A stretch of DNA of 64,000 nt from Colwellia sp. 1_MG-2023 (GCF_030546755.1 NZ_JAUOPE010000001.1:310001-374000); one strand, 5' to 3'. Counted from the first letter of the stretch, positions 34,264 through 44,031 are shown. A program made the numbers and translations. The notes: a model not told the origin generated them from the letters alone.

Positions 34264-36393
34264 ATGATTGATGATGATATGAAGTTTAACAAAGAGCTCA
34301 GTTGGTTATCATTTAATGAAAGAGTACTGCAAGAGGCAGCAGACCAAACAGTACCTTTAATTGAACGTATTCGATTTTTAGGCATTTACTCTTCTAATTT
34401 AGATGAATTTTTTCGAGTACGAGTTGCCGACGTTCGCCGCCGAGCTATTTTAGAATCAGCTCAAGAAACGTCCAAAGATAGATGGCGTAGTATCAATAAA
34501 AAAATTAATAATAAAGTTAATATTCTCACTAAAAACTTTAATCAAATCACCCAAGAAATTTTTGCATTATTAAACAAAGAAAATATTTATACCATTTTTG
34601 ATGATCAACACAATCAAACCTTTAATGAAAAACTAAATACCCAGCAACTCGCTTGGCTTAAACAGTATTTTGAACATCGCATTATTCGTCATATCACCCC
34701 AATAATTCTTCACTCGAAAACGCAGCTAGCAAACTGTATCGATGACGACGGGATTTATTTTTTAGTTGCTTTACACCATCAAAAAAATATTAACTATGCG
34801 TTAGTAGAAATTCCCAGAGAGAACGTGAAACGATTCATTGAACTGCCTAATGAAAATGATCAGGAAAATACCGCTAAATTCATCGTGTTACTTGATGATG
34901 TTGTTCACTATTTTATAAAAAAACTATTTGTCGGCGTTTTTCCATTTGATCGTATTGAAGCATTTTCGATGAAGTTAACCCGTGATGCCGAATATAACTT
35001 GACGGATGATCTTGATGAAAGCTTATTAGATCAAATGTCTAAAGGTTTAAAGCAGCGCTTAAAGGCAGATTTAGTAAGACTCGTACATGACCAAAATATG
35101 CCTGTGCACATGACAGAATATTTAAGAAAATCGTTAAAAATAAAAGATGAAGAAGCGCTTTCGCAAGGCGTTCGCTATCGACACTTTAAAGATTTCATTA
35201 AATTTCCTAACCTTGGTGGTAAACACCTTGAGAATAAAGAATTACCAGCATTAGATTCTGCACATTTCACTCAGAATCCTTCTGTATTTGATGCCATCAG
35301 TAAACAAGATATTTTACTGTATTATCCCTACTATAAATTCAAACATTTCACCGAGTTCGTCCGACAAGCCTCTTATGACCCACTTGTACGTCATATAAAG
35401 ATAAACATTTATCGGGTGGCGAAACACTCTCGCATAATTCAATCACTTATTGAAGCGGTAAAAAATGGCAAAAAAGTTACCGTTGTTATCGAATTGAAAG
35501 CCCGTTTTGATGAACAAGCAAACATCGAATGGGCAAAATTGATGAAAGATGCGGGTATCGAAGTTGAGTTAGGCATTGAAACATTAAAAGTACATTCAAA
35601 ATTATGTTTGATCACGCGAATAGAAGACGAAAAAGTAGTACGCTATGCTCATATCGGTACAGGAAACTTCCATGAAAGCAATGCGCGTATTTATACCGAC
35701 TTTGCTTTGTTTACCAAACACAAAGAAATATGCCAAGAAGTCGATAATATTTTTTCTTTTGTTTCGCACAGTTATTTACGATTTCGCTTTAATCACCTAA
35801 TCGTTTCGCCGCTCACCTCACGTCGGCGTTTATATCAGCTCATCGATAACGAAATAGAAATTGCTGAGCAACAACAAAAATCCGGTATTACGTTAAAACT
35901 CAATAACTTGGTAGATAATGGTTTAATTAATAAGTTATATACCGCCAGCCAAGCGGGAGTAAAAATAAGACTCATCATTCGAGGTATGTGCTCACTTACC
36001 CCAAATATAAAAGGACTGAGTGATAACATTAAAATTATTTCTATTGTTGATCGCTTTTTAGAGCATCCTCGCGTGATGCATTTTCATAATAATGGTAATC
36101 AGCAAGTATTTATTACCTCAGCTGATTGGATGGAAAGAAACATAGATCATCGTGTGGAAGTAGCATGCCCTATCTATGATGAAGTGTTAAAACAACAAAT
36201 TATCGATATGTTAGACATTCAGTTTCAAGATAATGTCAAAGCACGCATTATTAATAAACTACAAAATAATCGTTATGTTTCACCAGGCAAACGTGCACCA
36301 CTTCGCTCACAAATTGCTATTTATGATTATTTAGTTGATCATGAAAAACAACTATTACAGGCACAACAACAAAACCATAACACTGAGGAATAA
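34264..36393 (+). CDS. ppk1: Polyphosphate kinase 1
   Basis: Reversible transfer of ATP gamma-phosphate to inorganic polyphosphate; membrane-associated. The 709 residues start with the family motif FNKELSWLSFNERVLQEAAD. The two PLD-like catalytic domains are present: LKVHSKLCLITR with the autophosphorylated histidine, RYAHIGTGNFHE, and ITSADWMERNIDHRVEVACP with the second conserved histidine. An ATG at 34279 would remove only five residues and is an alternative start. It is followed by ppx after 12 bases. Confidence 0.97.
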   Translation: MIDDDMKFNKELSWLSFNERVLQEAADQTVPLIERIRFLGIYSSNLDEFFRVRVADVRRRAILESAQETSKDRWRSINKKINNKVNILTKNFNQITQEIFALLNKENIYTIFDDQHNQTFNEKLNTQQLAWLKQYFEHRIIRHITPIILHSKTQLANCIDDDGIYFLVALHHQKNINYALVEIPRENVKRFIELPNENDQENTAKFIVLLDDVVHYFIKKLFVGVFPFDRIEAFSMKLTRDAEYNLTDDLDESLLDQMSKGLKQRLKADLVRLVHDQNMPVHMTEYLRKSLKIKDEEALSQGVRYRHFKDFIKFPNLGGKHLENKELPALDSAHFTQNPSVFDAISKQDILLYYPYYKFKHFTEFVRQASYDPLVRHIKINIYRVAKHSRIIQSLIEAVKNGKKVTVVIELKARFDEQANIEWAKLMKDAGIEVELGIETLKVHSKLCLITRIEDEKVVRYAHIGTGNFHESNARIYTDFALFTKHKEICQEVDNIFSFVSHSYLRFRFNHLIVSPLTSRRRLYQLIDNEIEIAEQQQKSGITLKLNNLVDNGLINKLYTASQAGVKIRLIIRGMCSLTPNIKGLSDNIKIISIVDRFLEHPRVMHFHNNGNQQVFITSADWMERNIDHRVEVACPIYDEVLKQQIIDMLDIQFQDNVKARIINKLQNNRYVSPGKRAPLRSQIAIYDYLVDHEKQLLQAQQQNHNTEE

Positions 36394-36405
36394 TAAACGT
36401 CACCA

Positions 36406-37926
36406 ATGAAGACAAGCCGCAATAATGAAGCATCAATCCCTGCTGAACAATATATAGCAGCGCTTGATATTGGCTCTAATAGTTTCCATTTTGTTTTAGC
36501 AAGGCAACTAGGCGAACACGTCCAAATTATTCATTGTGAAAAATACCGAGTGAAGCTTGCACAAGGGCTCGATCATAACAATGTCCTTTCACAAGAGGCG
36601 ATAGAAAGAGGTTTATCAACCCTCGAAAATCTTGCAACCACAACGCAAAATATCAATAAAAAGAATTTTAGAGCTGTTGCTACTTATACCCTAAGGCAAG
36701 CGCAAAACTCAGGAAAATTTATTCAGGCGGCGTCTAAGGTTTTCCCCTTTAATATCGAAATAATTTCAGGACATGAAGAAGCACGACTTATTTATCAAGG
36801 TGTTGCCCACCATAGACAACATAATGAACAACAACTCGTTATTGATATTGGTGGCGGCAGTACTGAATGCATTATAGGTGAACAATATAAAGTTAAAGCC
36901 TTAGATAGTTTAAATATTGGATGTGTCAGCTACCAACAACAATTTTTTCAAAATGGCATCATCTCTGCCCAAGCATTTGAACAAGCTATTCACCAAGCGA
37001 AACATCAGGTTGAAAGCATAGCAAAACGCTTTAAAAAACTCGGATGGAAACACGTTATTGGGACATCAGGTACAATCAAAGCGATTGTAAATATAATTAA
37101 TTATAATCAACAAATTCCTCATGCAATCACCCTAAAAGAACTCAATGCATTAAAACTACAATGTCTTAACTTTCATCATTTTGATGAGCTTTTAATTGAA
37201 GGTTTAAAAGAAAGTCGTCGTCCCGTCATCTGTGCTGGCCTTGCCATTTTAATTGCGCTAATGGAGGTTCTGGAAATTAGCCGTTTAGATTACTGCCAAT
37301 ACGCCCTGCGTGAAGGCGTATTGTTCGAACACATTGAAAATAATCAACATAACAATGTTCGGCAACGTACAATTACTGATTTCATTGAACGATTTAATAT
37401 AGATATCCCGCACGCGTTAGCGGTAGAGCAAATTGCCATGAAAATTTTTACTGCTGTAAAGAAAGCATGGCAACTTCACGATAATATTTATCAAGAATTA
37501 TTACAGTCTGCGATTAAACTGCATGAGTTGGGGTTGGATATCAACACTTCAGGTTATCAAAAGCACGGGCAATATATTATTGAGCAAGCAGACTTACCTG
37601 GATTTAATCAAGAACAGCAAAAGGCATTAGCTTGGTTAGTAGGTAATCAACGAAAAAAAATCACTCCTTTAAATGACGAACAATGGAGTTTATTAAATGT
37701 TACAAACCTTGAAAAGCTTGTAATCATCATCAGATTAAGTGCCTTACTCAGCCAACAACGGCACTTAGACGACGACTATTTACTTGCGGTTAGTAATACT
37801 CCGAAAACGTTAACCCTAACATTTAAAGAACAATGGCTATTTGATCGACCTATCATTGATACCGAGCTGTTTTATGAAAAACAAGCTATCTTATCGTTAA
37901 ATATGCGTCTAACTATAAAGAACTAA
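36406..37926 (+). CDS. ppx: Exopolyphosphatase / guanosine pentaphosphatase
   Basis: Hydrolyses terminal phosphates from polyphosphate, and possibly pppGpp. The 506-residue product has the actin-like ATPase fold: ALDIGSNSFHFVLARQ near residue 19, GHEEARLIYQGVAHH and DIGGGSTECIIGE near 145, and a C-terminal HD-like region (IKLHELGLDINTSGYQKHGQYI). It is 12 bases behind ppk1, the usual synthesis/degradation operon. Confidence 0.95.
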   Translation: MKTSRNNEASIPAEQYIAALDIGSNSFHFVLARQLGEHVQIIHCEKYRVKLAQGLDHNNVLSQEAIERGLSTLENLATTTQNINKKNFRAVATYTLRQAQNSGKFIQAASKVFPFNIEIISGHEEARLIYQGVAHHRQHNEQQLVIDIGGGSTECIIGEQYKVKALDSLNIGCVSYQQQFFQNGIISAQAFEQAIHQAKHQVESIAKRFKKLGWKHVIGTSGTIKAIVNIINYNQQIPHAITLKELNALKLQCLNFHHFDELLIEGLKESRRPVICAGLAILIALMEVLEISRLDYCQYALREGVLFEHIENNQHNNVRQRTITDFIERFNIDIPHALAVEQIAMKIFTAVKKAWQLHDNIYQELLQSAIKLHELGLDINTSGYQKHGQYIIEQADLPGFNQEQQKALAWLVGNQRKKITPLNDEQWSLLNVTNLEKLVIIIRLSALLSQQRHLDDDYLLAVSNTPKTLTLTFKEQWLFDRPIIDTELFYEKQAILSLNMRLTIKN

Positions 37927-37988
37927 TTGAGTTAGATGATACAGTTAATCACTTACCAAAACGCTAGTGTAATTAGGATTAACAAATT

Positions 37989-39044
37989 TTATTTACTAAA
38001 TAGCTGATAATTATGGGGTAAAATCTCAATAGCAATTTTTTCCCCTTGAGCAAAAACATGATGACTATAGAAACTTAATTGCTCAAAACTTAAGCGCTTA
38101 TCATCGGTTAAGCTAGAAAGTAAATAATGAAAGCCATGCTCTGTGATACGAACATATTCAATATTCACATTAACCTCACCTTCAGGCATTAAAGCAATAT
38201 GTTGAGGCTTCAATAGCAAATACTGCTGTTCGTTGTCTTTTCTCTGATCAGCAATAGTATCTTTCACTATGTTACCAATCGCGGTAAAGCATTCATCATT
38301 TCCCTCAATCACAGGTAACCAACTACCAATTTGTAGAAAGTCAGCCACCAACCAACTACTGGGTTGATGAAAAACATCAATAGGAGTGCCTGATTGAAGA
38401 ACACGACCTTGATGCATAACCGCGATTTTGTCAGCAAAACTAAACACTTCATCTTTATTATGGGTAACAAAAATTGCAGTAATACCTAACTTTTTTAGTA
38501 AACTTCTCAGCTCTAACATTAATTCATTACGTAATCGTGCATCAATGTTAGAAAAAGGCTCATCAAGCAATAATAATTTAGGTTGTGGCGCTAATGCCCG
38601 TGCTATTGCCACGCGCTGCTGCTGTCCACCTGAAAGTTGATGTGGGTATCGCTCTGAATAGTCTGTTAACTTTAATAACGACAATAAGGTGTCAATCCGA
38701 GTAGCTTGTTCGGCTTTATCTATATGGTTAAGACCAAAAGCAATGTTTTTATAGACACTCAAGTGAGGAAATAGCGCATAATCTTGAAAAATCATGCCGA
38801 TATTTCGTTGCTCTGGGGCAATAAGATTATTAGCGTCAATAACCATATCAGGTGCAATAGAAATAGAACCTTTATGCTGTTCAACAAATCCAGCGATCGT
38901 ATTTAATAACGTCGTTTTACCACAACCACTTGGTCCAACTAATCCCAGAATGTCACCTTCTGCTAAAGTTAAATTTACATCCGATAATATCGGTTTTTGC
39001 TGTAATGCTACCGACAATTGTCGCAGTGTTAATAAAACGGTCAA
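37989..39044 (-). CDS. fbpC: Ferric iron ABC transporter, ATP-binding protein FbpC
   Basis: ATPase of a ferric iron importer, 351 residues. Walker A GPSGCGKTTLLNT, Q-loop in GMIFQDYALFPHLSV, signature LSGGQQQRVAIARAL, Walker B LLLLDEPFSNID, and switch histidine in FVTHNKDE are all present, followed by a C-terminal regulatory (TOBE-like) domain from about residue 235. Its start overlaps the fbpB stop by four bases. It is the last gene of fbpABC. Confidence 0.92.
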   Translation of the reverse strand: MTVLLTLRQLSVALQQKPILSDVNLTLAEGDILGLVGPSGCGKTTLLNTIAGFVEQHKGSISIAPDMVIDANNLIAPEQRNIGMIFQDYALFPHLSVYKNIAFGLNHIDKAEQATRIDTLLSLLKLTDYSERYPHQLSGGQQQRVAIARALAPQPKLLLLDEPFSNIDARLRNELMLELRSLLKKLGITAIFVTHNKDEVFSFADKIAVMHQGRVLQSGTPIDVFHQPSSWLVADFLQIGSWLPVIEGNDECFTAIGNIVKDTIADQRKDNEQQYLLLKPQHIALMPEGEVNVNIEYVRITEHGFHYLLSSLTDDKRLSFEQLSFYSHHVFAQGEKIAIEILPHNYQLFSK

Positions 39045-40669
39045 ACGCTACTCTCTTTTTTATTTAAATAAACAACAGGAATTAGACCAAATAATACTAT
39101 GAGCAACGCGCCTATGGCACCTTGTTCCAAACGTTCATCCGAAATTAATTGATATATTTGCGTACTTAAGGTTTCAAAGTTAAAAGGTCTAAGTAATAAA
39201 ACTGCCGGTAATTCTTTCATGGCTTCAACAAAAACCAATAACCATGCGACGAAAATTGAAGATTTTAATAACGGTAAATGAACCTTAGGTATACTTTTAT
39301 TTAGCGTAACGCCTAAGCTAGCAGGAGCTAAATCTAAAGAGGCTGGGATTTGTTCAACTCCGCTAGTAATAGTGCCATTCGCAATAGCAGCAAAACGTAC
39401 CACCAAAGCCAATATGATAGCAAAAATTGAGCCTGATAAAATTAAACCTGGTGCTGTAATGTCTAGCAACTTGGCTACCCCATTAAGCCAATGATCAATT
39501 GGTCCAAGGGTAGCTAACATAGCCATCGCAAGTACAGTGCCGGGTATAGCATATCCAAAACCAGAAATTTGTAATGGATGATCCCGCCATTTAGAGTAAT
39601 GTAGTCGTTTGAATAACGATAATAATAATGCAATGAAGGTTGTGATACTCGCGACATAAAATGCCACTTGTAAACTATTAAAACCTGATGATAAAAGCTC
39701 ATTTAATTGCTCTAACGTCGCGTAATCTAATGCCATCATAATTAATAATAAGAAAGGTAAAATAAAACCGGCAATCACTAACAGCCAACAAAATCCGGCC
39801 GCAAAAAAGTGCTGAGCAACAGATAATTTTTTTTCTTTTATTTGATTATTCAATCGATTTGATTGGTGACGCTGCCCTGCTCTAGCTCTTTGCTCAGCGA
39901 TAACAGTAAATAATATCAATAGCATTAAAATACTCGCAATAGCATTCGCAGTTGATAAGTCGCCATATTCTAGCCAAGTATCATAAATTGCTGTTGTTAA
40001 CGTATTTACGGCAAAATATTGTACCGTGGCAAAGTCCGCCAAAGTTTCCATCAGTACCAAGCTTGCAGAAACTGCAATAGCAGGTCTTGCCAACGGTAAA
40101 GACACTTTCATAAAGCTTTGCGTTAAGCTGTAACCAAGACTTCGGCTAGCCCTAATTAAATGCTGATCTTGGCATTCAAACGCTGTTCTCACCAACATAT
40201 AAACATAAGGAAAAAGCACTAGGGCGATCATAATTGCCGCGCCAAGCAAGGTTCTGATATCAAAAAACCAGTAATCTAAAGGGGAGTGCCAATCAAAACT
40301 CGCCCGTAGAAAGCGTTGCACAGGTCCAGCATAATCAAATAAATCAGTATATAAATAAGCAACTAAATAGGCCGGCATTGCTAAAGGTAACATCAATAAC
40401 CAGCGCAAATATTTTTTCCCCATTACATTCGTTTGACTAATAATGGCCGCAGCAGGAACTCCAAACAGTATTGAAAACGTCACCACCAAAATAGCAAGTT
40501 GTATAGTATTAGATATATAGGTAGGTAAAACGGTTTGCCAAAGGTGGCTAAATAACTCAGTTGAAGAGCCAATACCAGAAAAAAGCATAACAAGCACTGG
40601 TGTTATTAACGCCAGTGCTATCAGCCAACTAAGAAATTTCCATCTTTTATTTTTATTGCCAGAGCTCAC
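39041..40669 (-). CDS. fbpB: Ferric iron ABC transporter, permease FbpB
   Basis: Inner-membrane permease of 542 residues with about 12 transmembrane helices arranged as two permease halves, as usual for FbpB. EAA-like loops are visible at about residues 170-200 (SRSLGYSLTQSFMKVSLPLARP) and in the second half (PASLGVTLNKSIPKVHLPLLKS). It follows fbpA by 36 bases and overlaps fbpC. Confidence 0.93.
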   Translation of the reverse strand: MSSGNKNKRWKFLSWLIALALITPVLVMLFSGIGSSTELFSHLWQTVLPTYISNTIQLAILVVTFSILFGVPAAAIISQTNVMGKKYLRWLLMLPLAMPAYLVAYLYTDLFDYAGPVQRFLRASFDWHSPLDYWFFDIRTLLGAAIMIALVLFPYVYMLVRTAFECQDQHLIRASRSLGYSLTQSFMKVSLPLARPAIAVSASLVLMETLADFATVQYFAVNTLTTAIYDTWLEYGDLSTANAIASILMLLILFTVIAEQRARAGQRHQSNRLNNQIKEKKLSVAQHFFAAGFCWLLVIAGFILPFLLLIMMALDYATLEQLNELLSSGFNSLQVAFYVASITTFIALLLSLFKRLHYSKWRDHPLQISGFGYAIPGTVLAMAMLATLGPIDHWLNGVAKLLDITAPGLILSGSIFAIILALVVRFAAIANGTITSGVEQIPASLDLAPASLGVTLNKSIPKVHLPLLKSSIFVAWLLVFVEAMKELPAVLLLRPFNFETLSTQIYQLISDERLEQGAIGALLIVLFGLIPVVYLNKKESSV

Positions 40670-40705
40670 TGATTAACAAAACCTGAGCTTAGAAATTTAA
40701 AGGGA

Positions 40706-41716
40706 TTACAGATCAAATTTCGCTTTATCCAATAACTTTATCGCCGATTTACGGTGTTTCGCAATAGTTTCTAACGATAATTCGTCGGCTTTGAATTGTC
40801 CCCAAGAGCTCACTAACGCTGAAACAGCAACGCCTTCACGAACAGGATATTCCATATTAGTTTCAGCATACATTTGCTGGGCTTTTTCAGAGACTAAAAA
40901 TTCCATTAACGCTAATGCATTTTTAGAATTAGGAGCATATTTAGCCATGGCTACACCAGATATATTGACATGAGCGCCACGGTTAGCTTGATTAGGAAAG
41001 TTAATATTTACCTCATTAGCCCATACTTTTTGTTTTTCGTCATTTAACATTTTGCCAAAGTAATAACTATTACCTAATGATAAATCACACAAATTTTGAT
41101 GTATTGCTTGTACTTGGCCACGGTCGCTACCTTGCGGTTTTCTTGCTAAGTTTTCTTTAAGGTTTTCTAACCAAGTCAATGTTTTCTCTTCTCCGTGCTC
41201 CGCAATCATAGAAGATACTAGTGCGACATTATAAGGATGTTTACCACTGCGAGTACAAACACGAGCTTTATATTTTGGATCCGCCAAGTCTTCATAATTA
41301 AGCGCTATATTACCTAAACGTTTAGATGAATAAATATTGCGAACACGCATCGTTAAGGCATACCAAGTATTATCTTTTGACTGAAACTTTTCTGGTACAG
41401 CTTGTTCCAGTATTTCAGACTGAACTGTTTGTAGTAAATTATTATCGTGCAACTCGACTAATCGACTGATATCCGTTGTTAACAAAATATCCGCTGGGCT
41501 ATGCTCCCCTTCTCGAGCTAAACGTTCTGCCATACCTTTTTTAGCAAAAACGACATTAACCTTAATACCCGTTTCTTGAGTAAAAACATCAAATAATGGC
41601 TTAACTAAAAATGGTTGGCGATAAGAGTAAACATTAACTTCTGCGGCTTGTATCAAAGCGCTTGGCACTAAAAAACAAACAAATAATACTTTGCTGAGCA
41701 ATGATTTTTTTAACAT
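40706..41716 (-). CDS. fbpA: Ferric iron ABC transporter, substrate-binding protein FbpA
   Basis: Periplasmic Fe(III)-binding protein of 336 residues with a signal peptide (about 1-24, SALIQAAE). The mature start VNVYSYRQPFLVKPLFDVFT and the iron-binding tyrosine region LGNSYYFGKML are typical of class-C FbpA proteins. TTTGGAG precedes the start. A consensus -35 and a Fur box lie upstream, fitting iron-repressed expression of fbpABC. Confidence 0.93.
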   Translation of the reverse strand: MLKKSLLSKVLFVCFLVPSALIQAAEVNVYSYRQPFLVKPLFDVFTQETGIKVNVVFAKKGMAERLAREGEHSPADILLTTDISRLVELHDNNLLQTVQSEILEQAVPEKFQSKDNTWYALTMRVRNIYSSKRLGNIALNYEDLADPKYKARVCTRSGKHPYNVALVSSMIAEHGEEKTLTWLENLKENLARKPQGSDRGQVQAIHQNLCDLSLGNSYYFGKMLNDEKQKVWANEVNINFPNQANRGAHVNISGVAMAKYAPNSKNALALMEFLVSEKAQQMYAETNMEYPVREGVAVSALVSSWGQFKADELSLETIAKHRKSAIKLLDKAKFDL

Positions 41717-41776
41717 AACAGCTCCAAATAATTTAAATCAAAAGGTGTATAACTAAACACTATAAAATTGCCAGCA

Positions 41777-41805
41777 AGACTAATGAAGAAGTGAGAAGCT
41801 GTCAA
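41777..41805 (-). promoter_or_regulatory. Sigma-70 promoter for fbpABC
   Basis: The minus strand has TTGACA (41800-41805), 17 bases, then TAGTCT. The -35 is perfect, the -10 weak. The Fur box lies just upstream of the -35. Confidence 0.6.
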
Positions 41806-41811
41806 GGTTTT

Positions 41812-41826
41812 TGAGAATTATTCTCA
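41812..41826 (-). promoter_or_regulatory. Fur box upstream of fbpA
   Basis: A perfect 7-1-7 palindrome TGAGAATTATTCTCA, matching the Fur pattern TGATAATnATTATCA with two symmetric substitutions. It lies seven bases upstream of the -35 of the fbpA promoter. Confidence 0.82.
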
Positions 41827-41848
41827 TTTAACTTTTAGAGGATAATGG

Positions 41849-42748
41849 CTATATGCCTGCTAACCCTATTACAAGTAACCAAAAAGCAAAAAACAACTTT
41901 AATCGCGTTGCGGAAAGGTAGGTGACAAGGGTTTTAGCAAAAATCCCTCCTAACAAAGCACCCGGTCCAGCAAATATGGCTACTTGCCAATAGACTTGAA
42001 ATGAGACTAACGTATGCTGCCATATTCCTGCCCATACAAGAAAAGCAGAAACAATGACCGCAGCAGCCACTGCCATATTAATATCAAAGCGACGCAAAAT
42101 TAAATAAACCGCCAGCAATTCGCCAATACCAACCGATAGCCAGGCTGTAATAGCACCACCGAACAACCCAATTAAAGTGATCACGATATAATCAAAAATA
42201 TATAATTGACTTCGCTCTCGAGGTAACTTGACAAAAAACACGGTAACCACAATAAAGAAGCCAAGTATTAAAGAGAATAAACTAAAACTTTGGTGCAAAG
42301 ATGATGGTGCCTGAATATGCGTACCGTAAACGAACCAGAGTCCAACGATACCACTAAAGGTACAAACGGCAATAATACGCTTGAAACCTTGCCACAGTCT
42401 TAATTCAGTTTTTTCTGCGCGATAATGATACCACCATGTAATAGCTCCGCCGGTCATACCAAAACATTGAATAGCAAAACTTGTCGCTATTGCTTGATGC
42501 TCACTAAAATTTAGTTCGTTGAAAGCAGGGATAAAAACCACGCCACCACCAGCTCCCGTTGAATTAGCAAATATAGCCCCTAAAATGCCTAGTAGCGTAA
42601 AAAGCCAATAATCAAGCATTTGGCTAAGGGAAATAGAGGATAAGACGACTAAAAGCATCCAGCCTATTGAAAAAGCAAGAATAAACTTCCAACTAGTTAA
42701 CCGAATAGGATTTCTATCGCCTGATTTTAATACCGAATGTTCAGTCAT
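41849..42748 (-). CDS. TSUP-family (TauE/SafE) permease
   Basis: Inner-membrane permease of 299 residues with about eight hydrophobic helices; the family exports or imports sulfite, sulfonates or other organic anions, and the substrate is not evident here. Family features are GILGAIFANSTGAGGGVVFIPA near residue 55 and the second-half repeat GLFGGAITAWLSVGIGELLAVYL. No Shine-Dalgarno is visible: the bases right before the ATG are the 8-base repeat array 42752-42791. An internal Met at residue 31 is a less likely start. Confidence 0.87.
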   Translation of the reverse strand: MTEHSVLKSGDRNPIRLTSWKFILAFSIGWMLLVVLSSISLSQMLDYWLFTLLGILGAIFANSTGAGGGVVFIPAFNELNFSEHQAIATSFAIQCFGMTGGAITWWYHYRAEKTELRLWQGFKRIIAVCTFSGIVGLWFVYGTHIQAPSSLHQSFSLFSLILGFFIVVTVFFVKLPRERSQLYIFDYIVITLIGLFGGAITAWLSVGIGELLAVYLILRRFDINMAVAAAVIVSAFLVWAGIWQHTLVSFQVYWQVAIFAGPGALLGGIFAKTLVTYLSATRLKLFFAFWLLVIGLAGI

Positions 42749-42751
42749 GTG

Positions 42752-42791
42752 ATTATTTTATTATTTTATTATTTTATTATTTTATTATTTT
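42752..42791. repeat. Five perfect copies of an 8-base repeat
   Basis: ATTATTTT is repeated five times without error (40 bases). On the minus strand the array holds the last codons and stop of the 42769-43266 gene and then the whole leader up to four bases before the TSUP start. Copy-number change would alter the spacing and mRNA leader of the TSUP gene and possibly the stop of the upstream gene. Confidence 0.95.
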
Positions 42792-43266
42792 CTACTGCAT
42801 GTTGTTGTATGTATTGCTTTGCTTCATCATTTAAAAAACTCGAAGAAATGTAATTTTTTCCGTTTGCATGTTTAATAATCCAACCCAACTCAGTAGCTGT
42901 CATACTAATAATATCGCCCCAGTTATATTGGTCATCAACATAAAAAGAATGACAATTAATACCTTTACTATCAACACTTAAGGTAACTTCACTATTCGAT
43001 GCTTTCCCTAACATTTGACGGGTTACCCACCAAGGTTTTTGATAATAAACACTCAACGCTTCAATAATACCGATACCAAATAAAAACCAAGCAACATAAG
43101 GGTTAATTGGCGTAAAAACAACCAACAAACCACCAAAAGCTGAAAAGAAAATCGCTTTAAAATAAGCTTGCCACGTAAGATCAACTTCAACAGACTGCTC
43201 AAAACATTCTAAAAAGTAATTTTTATCTAAAATAAAGGTGGTTGTATAAGAAAATTCTGTAGCCAT
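42769..43266 (-). CDS. YcxB-like membrane protein of unknown function
   Basis: A 165-residue protein with two central hydrophobic helices (about 35-75: AYFKAIFFSAFGGLLVVF and YVAWFLFGIGIIEALSVYY) and a C-terminal soluble beta domain (LSVDSKGINCHSF, YNWGDIISMTATELGWII), the pattern of YcxB-like proteins. Function unknown. The frame runs from a TTG at 43287; I use the ATG at 43266. Its last residues (NNKIIK) and stop are encoded by the octamer array. The gene probably reads into the TSUP permease. Confidence 0.65.
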   Translation of the reverse strand: MATEFSYTTTFILDKNYFLECFEQSVEVDLTWQAYFKAIFFSAFGGLLVVFTPINPYVAWFLFGIGIIEALSVYYQKPWWVTRQMLGKASNSEVTLSVDSKGINCHSFYVDDQYNWGDIISMTATELGWIIKHANGKNYISSSFLNDEAKQYIQQHAVENNKIIK

Positions 43267-43379
43267 TATTATTTTGGGGAATCTCAATGTTAAATGAGTA
43301 AATATTCTAGCAATTACTTGCTTGATATAACACTACAATTACTCTCTTTACTTTAAACTTGAAGAAAAACTGACGGCTA

Positions 43380-43844
43380 TTATTTACCAACGTTTTTTCT
43401 TTCTTCACTGCTAGGAGAAGGTTGATTTCCTAGTTTTTGCAGAACACCGTCTAATTTATTTTTTGCGGATATAGGCAAATCGCCTTTGGCATATTGTTCT
43501 CGTATAATATCTTCAATTTTATCAAATAGTTGATCCGCATTTTTTTGTTCATCATCAGCCGTACTATACTGAGTTTCATCGCTTTCTGATTGAATACTTG
43601 GTTTATTAGTTGGGCTATCATGTTGAAAAAACAAATTCAGCCACATATCGGTTTTTACACCAAAAGCCATTAACTTTTTAAAGTAACTCTGCTCATAGTT
43701 ATTATTTTTGATCACGTCCACTAATGCGCAGCAAAAAGAAATAGGGCTTAACACTAAATCTCTTACGGCATCAAATGTCAATTTCACTTGAAATATCACA
43801 AGTTTTTTAAATACTGACCAGCGACTGGCAGGCTTATCTGTCAT
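43380..43844 (-). CDS. Conserved-looking protein of unknown function (154 aa)
   Basis: I do not recognise the family. The N-terminal half is basic and partly hydrophobic (FKKLVIFQVKLTFDAVRDLVLSPISFCCALVDVI, about residues 12-45), which suggests membrane association or a helical bundle. The second half is polar and acidic, with a glutamate/lysine-rich helix (QLFDKIEDIIREQY). It ends in a serine/lysine-rich tail. Codon use resembles its neighbours. It stands alone between two small membrane-protein genes. Confidence 0.6.
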   Translation of the reverse strand: MTDKPASRWSVFKKLVIFQVKLTFDAVRDLVLSPISFCCALVDVIKNNNYEQSYFKKLMAFGVKTDMWLNLFFQHDSPTNKPSIQSESDETQYSTADDEQKNADQLFDKIEDIIREQYAKGDLPISAKNKLDGVLQKLGNQPSPSSEERKNVGK

Positions 43845-43994
43845 TGCTCATACTCAACAATTCATCACGTAAATAGCATAAAGGTTAATGTAAGCAGGGT
43901 AAACACTGTAAACAGCTTGAAAGTACAGAAAATAGTCTTTGAAAGATAAAATAATGAAAGGAAAGTAATCGTGTAGATCTTTCGGTGAAAATGC

Positions 43995-44031
43995 AATAAA
44001 AATGCGCTTTAATGAATAATCATTAAAGCGC
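43995..44031 (-). terminator. Intrinsic terminator after the 44143-44700 gene
   Basis: A perfect 12-base stem GCGCTTTAATGA / TCATTAAAGCGC (44004-44031) followed on the minus strand by ATTTTTATT. It lies about 110 bases past the stop codon. The 43845-44142 gap contains no gene I can support. Confidence 0.7.
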
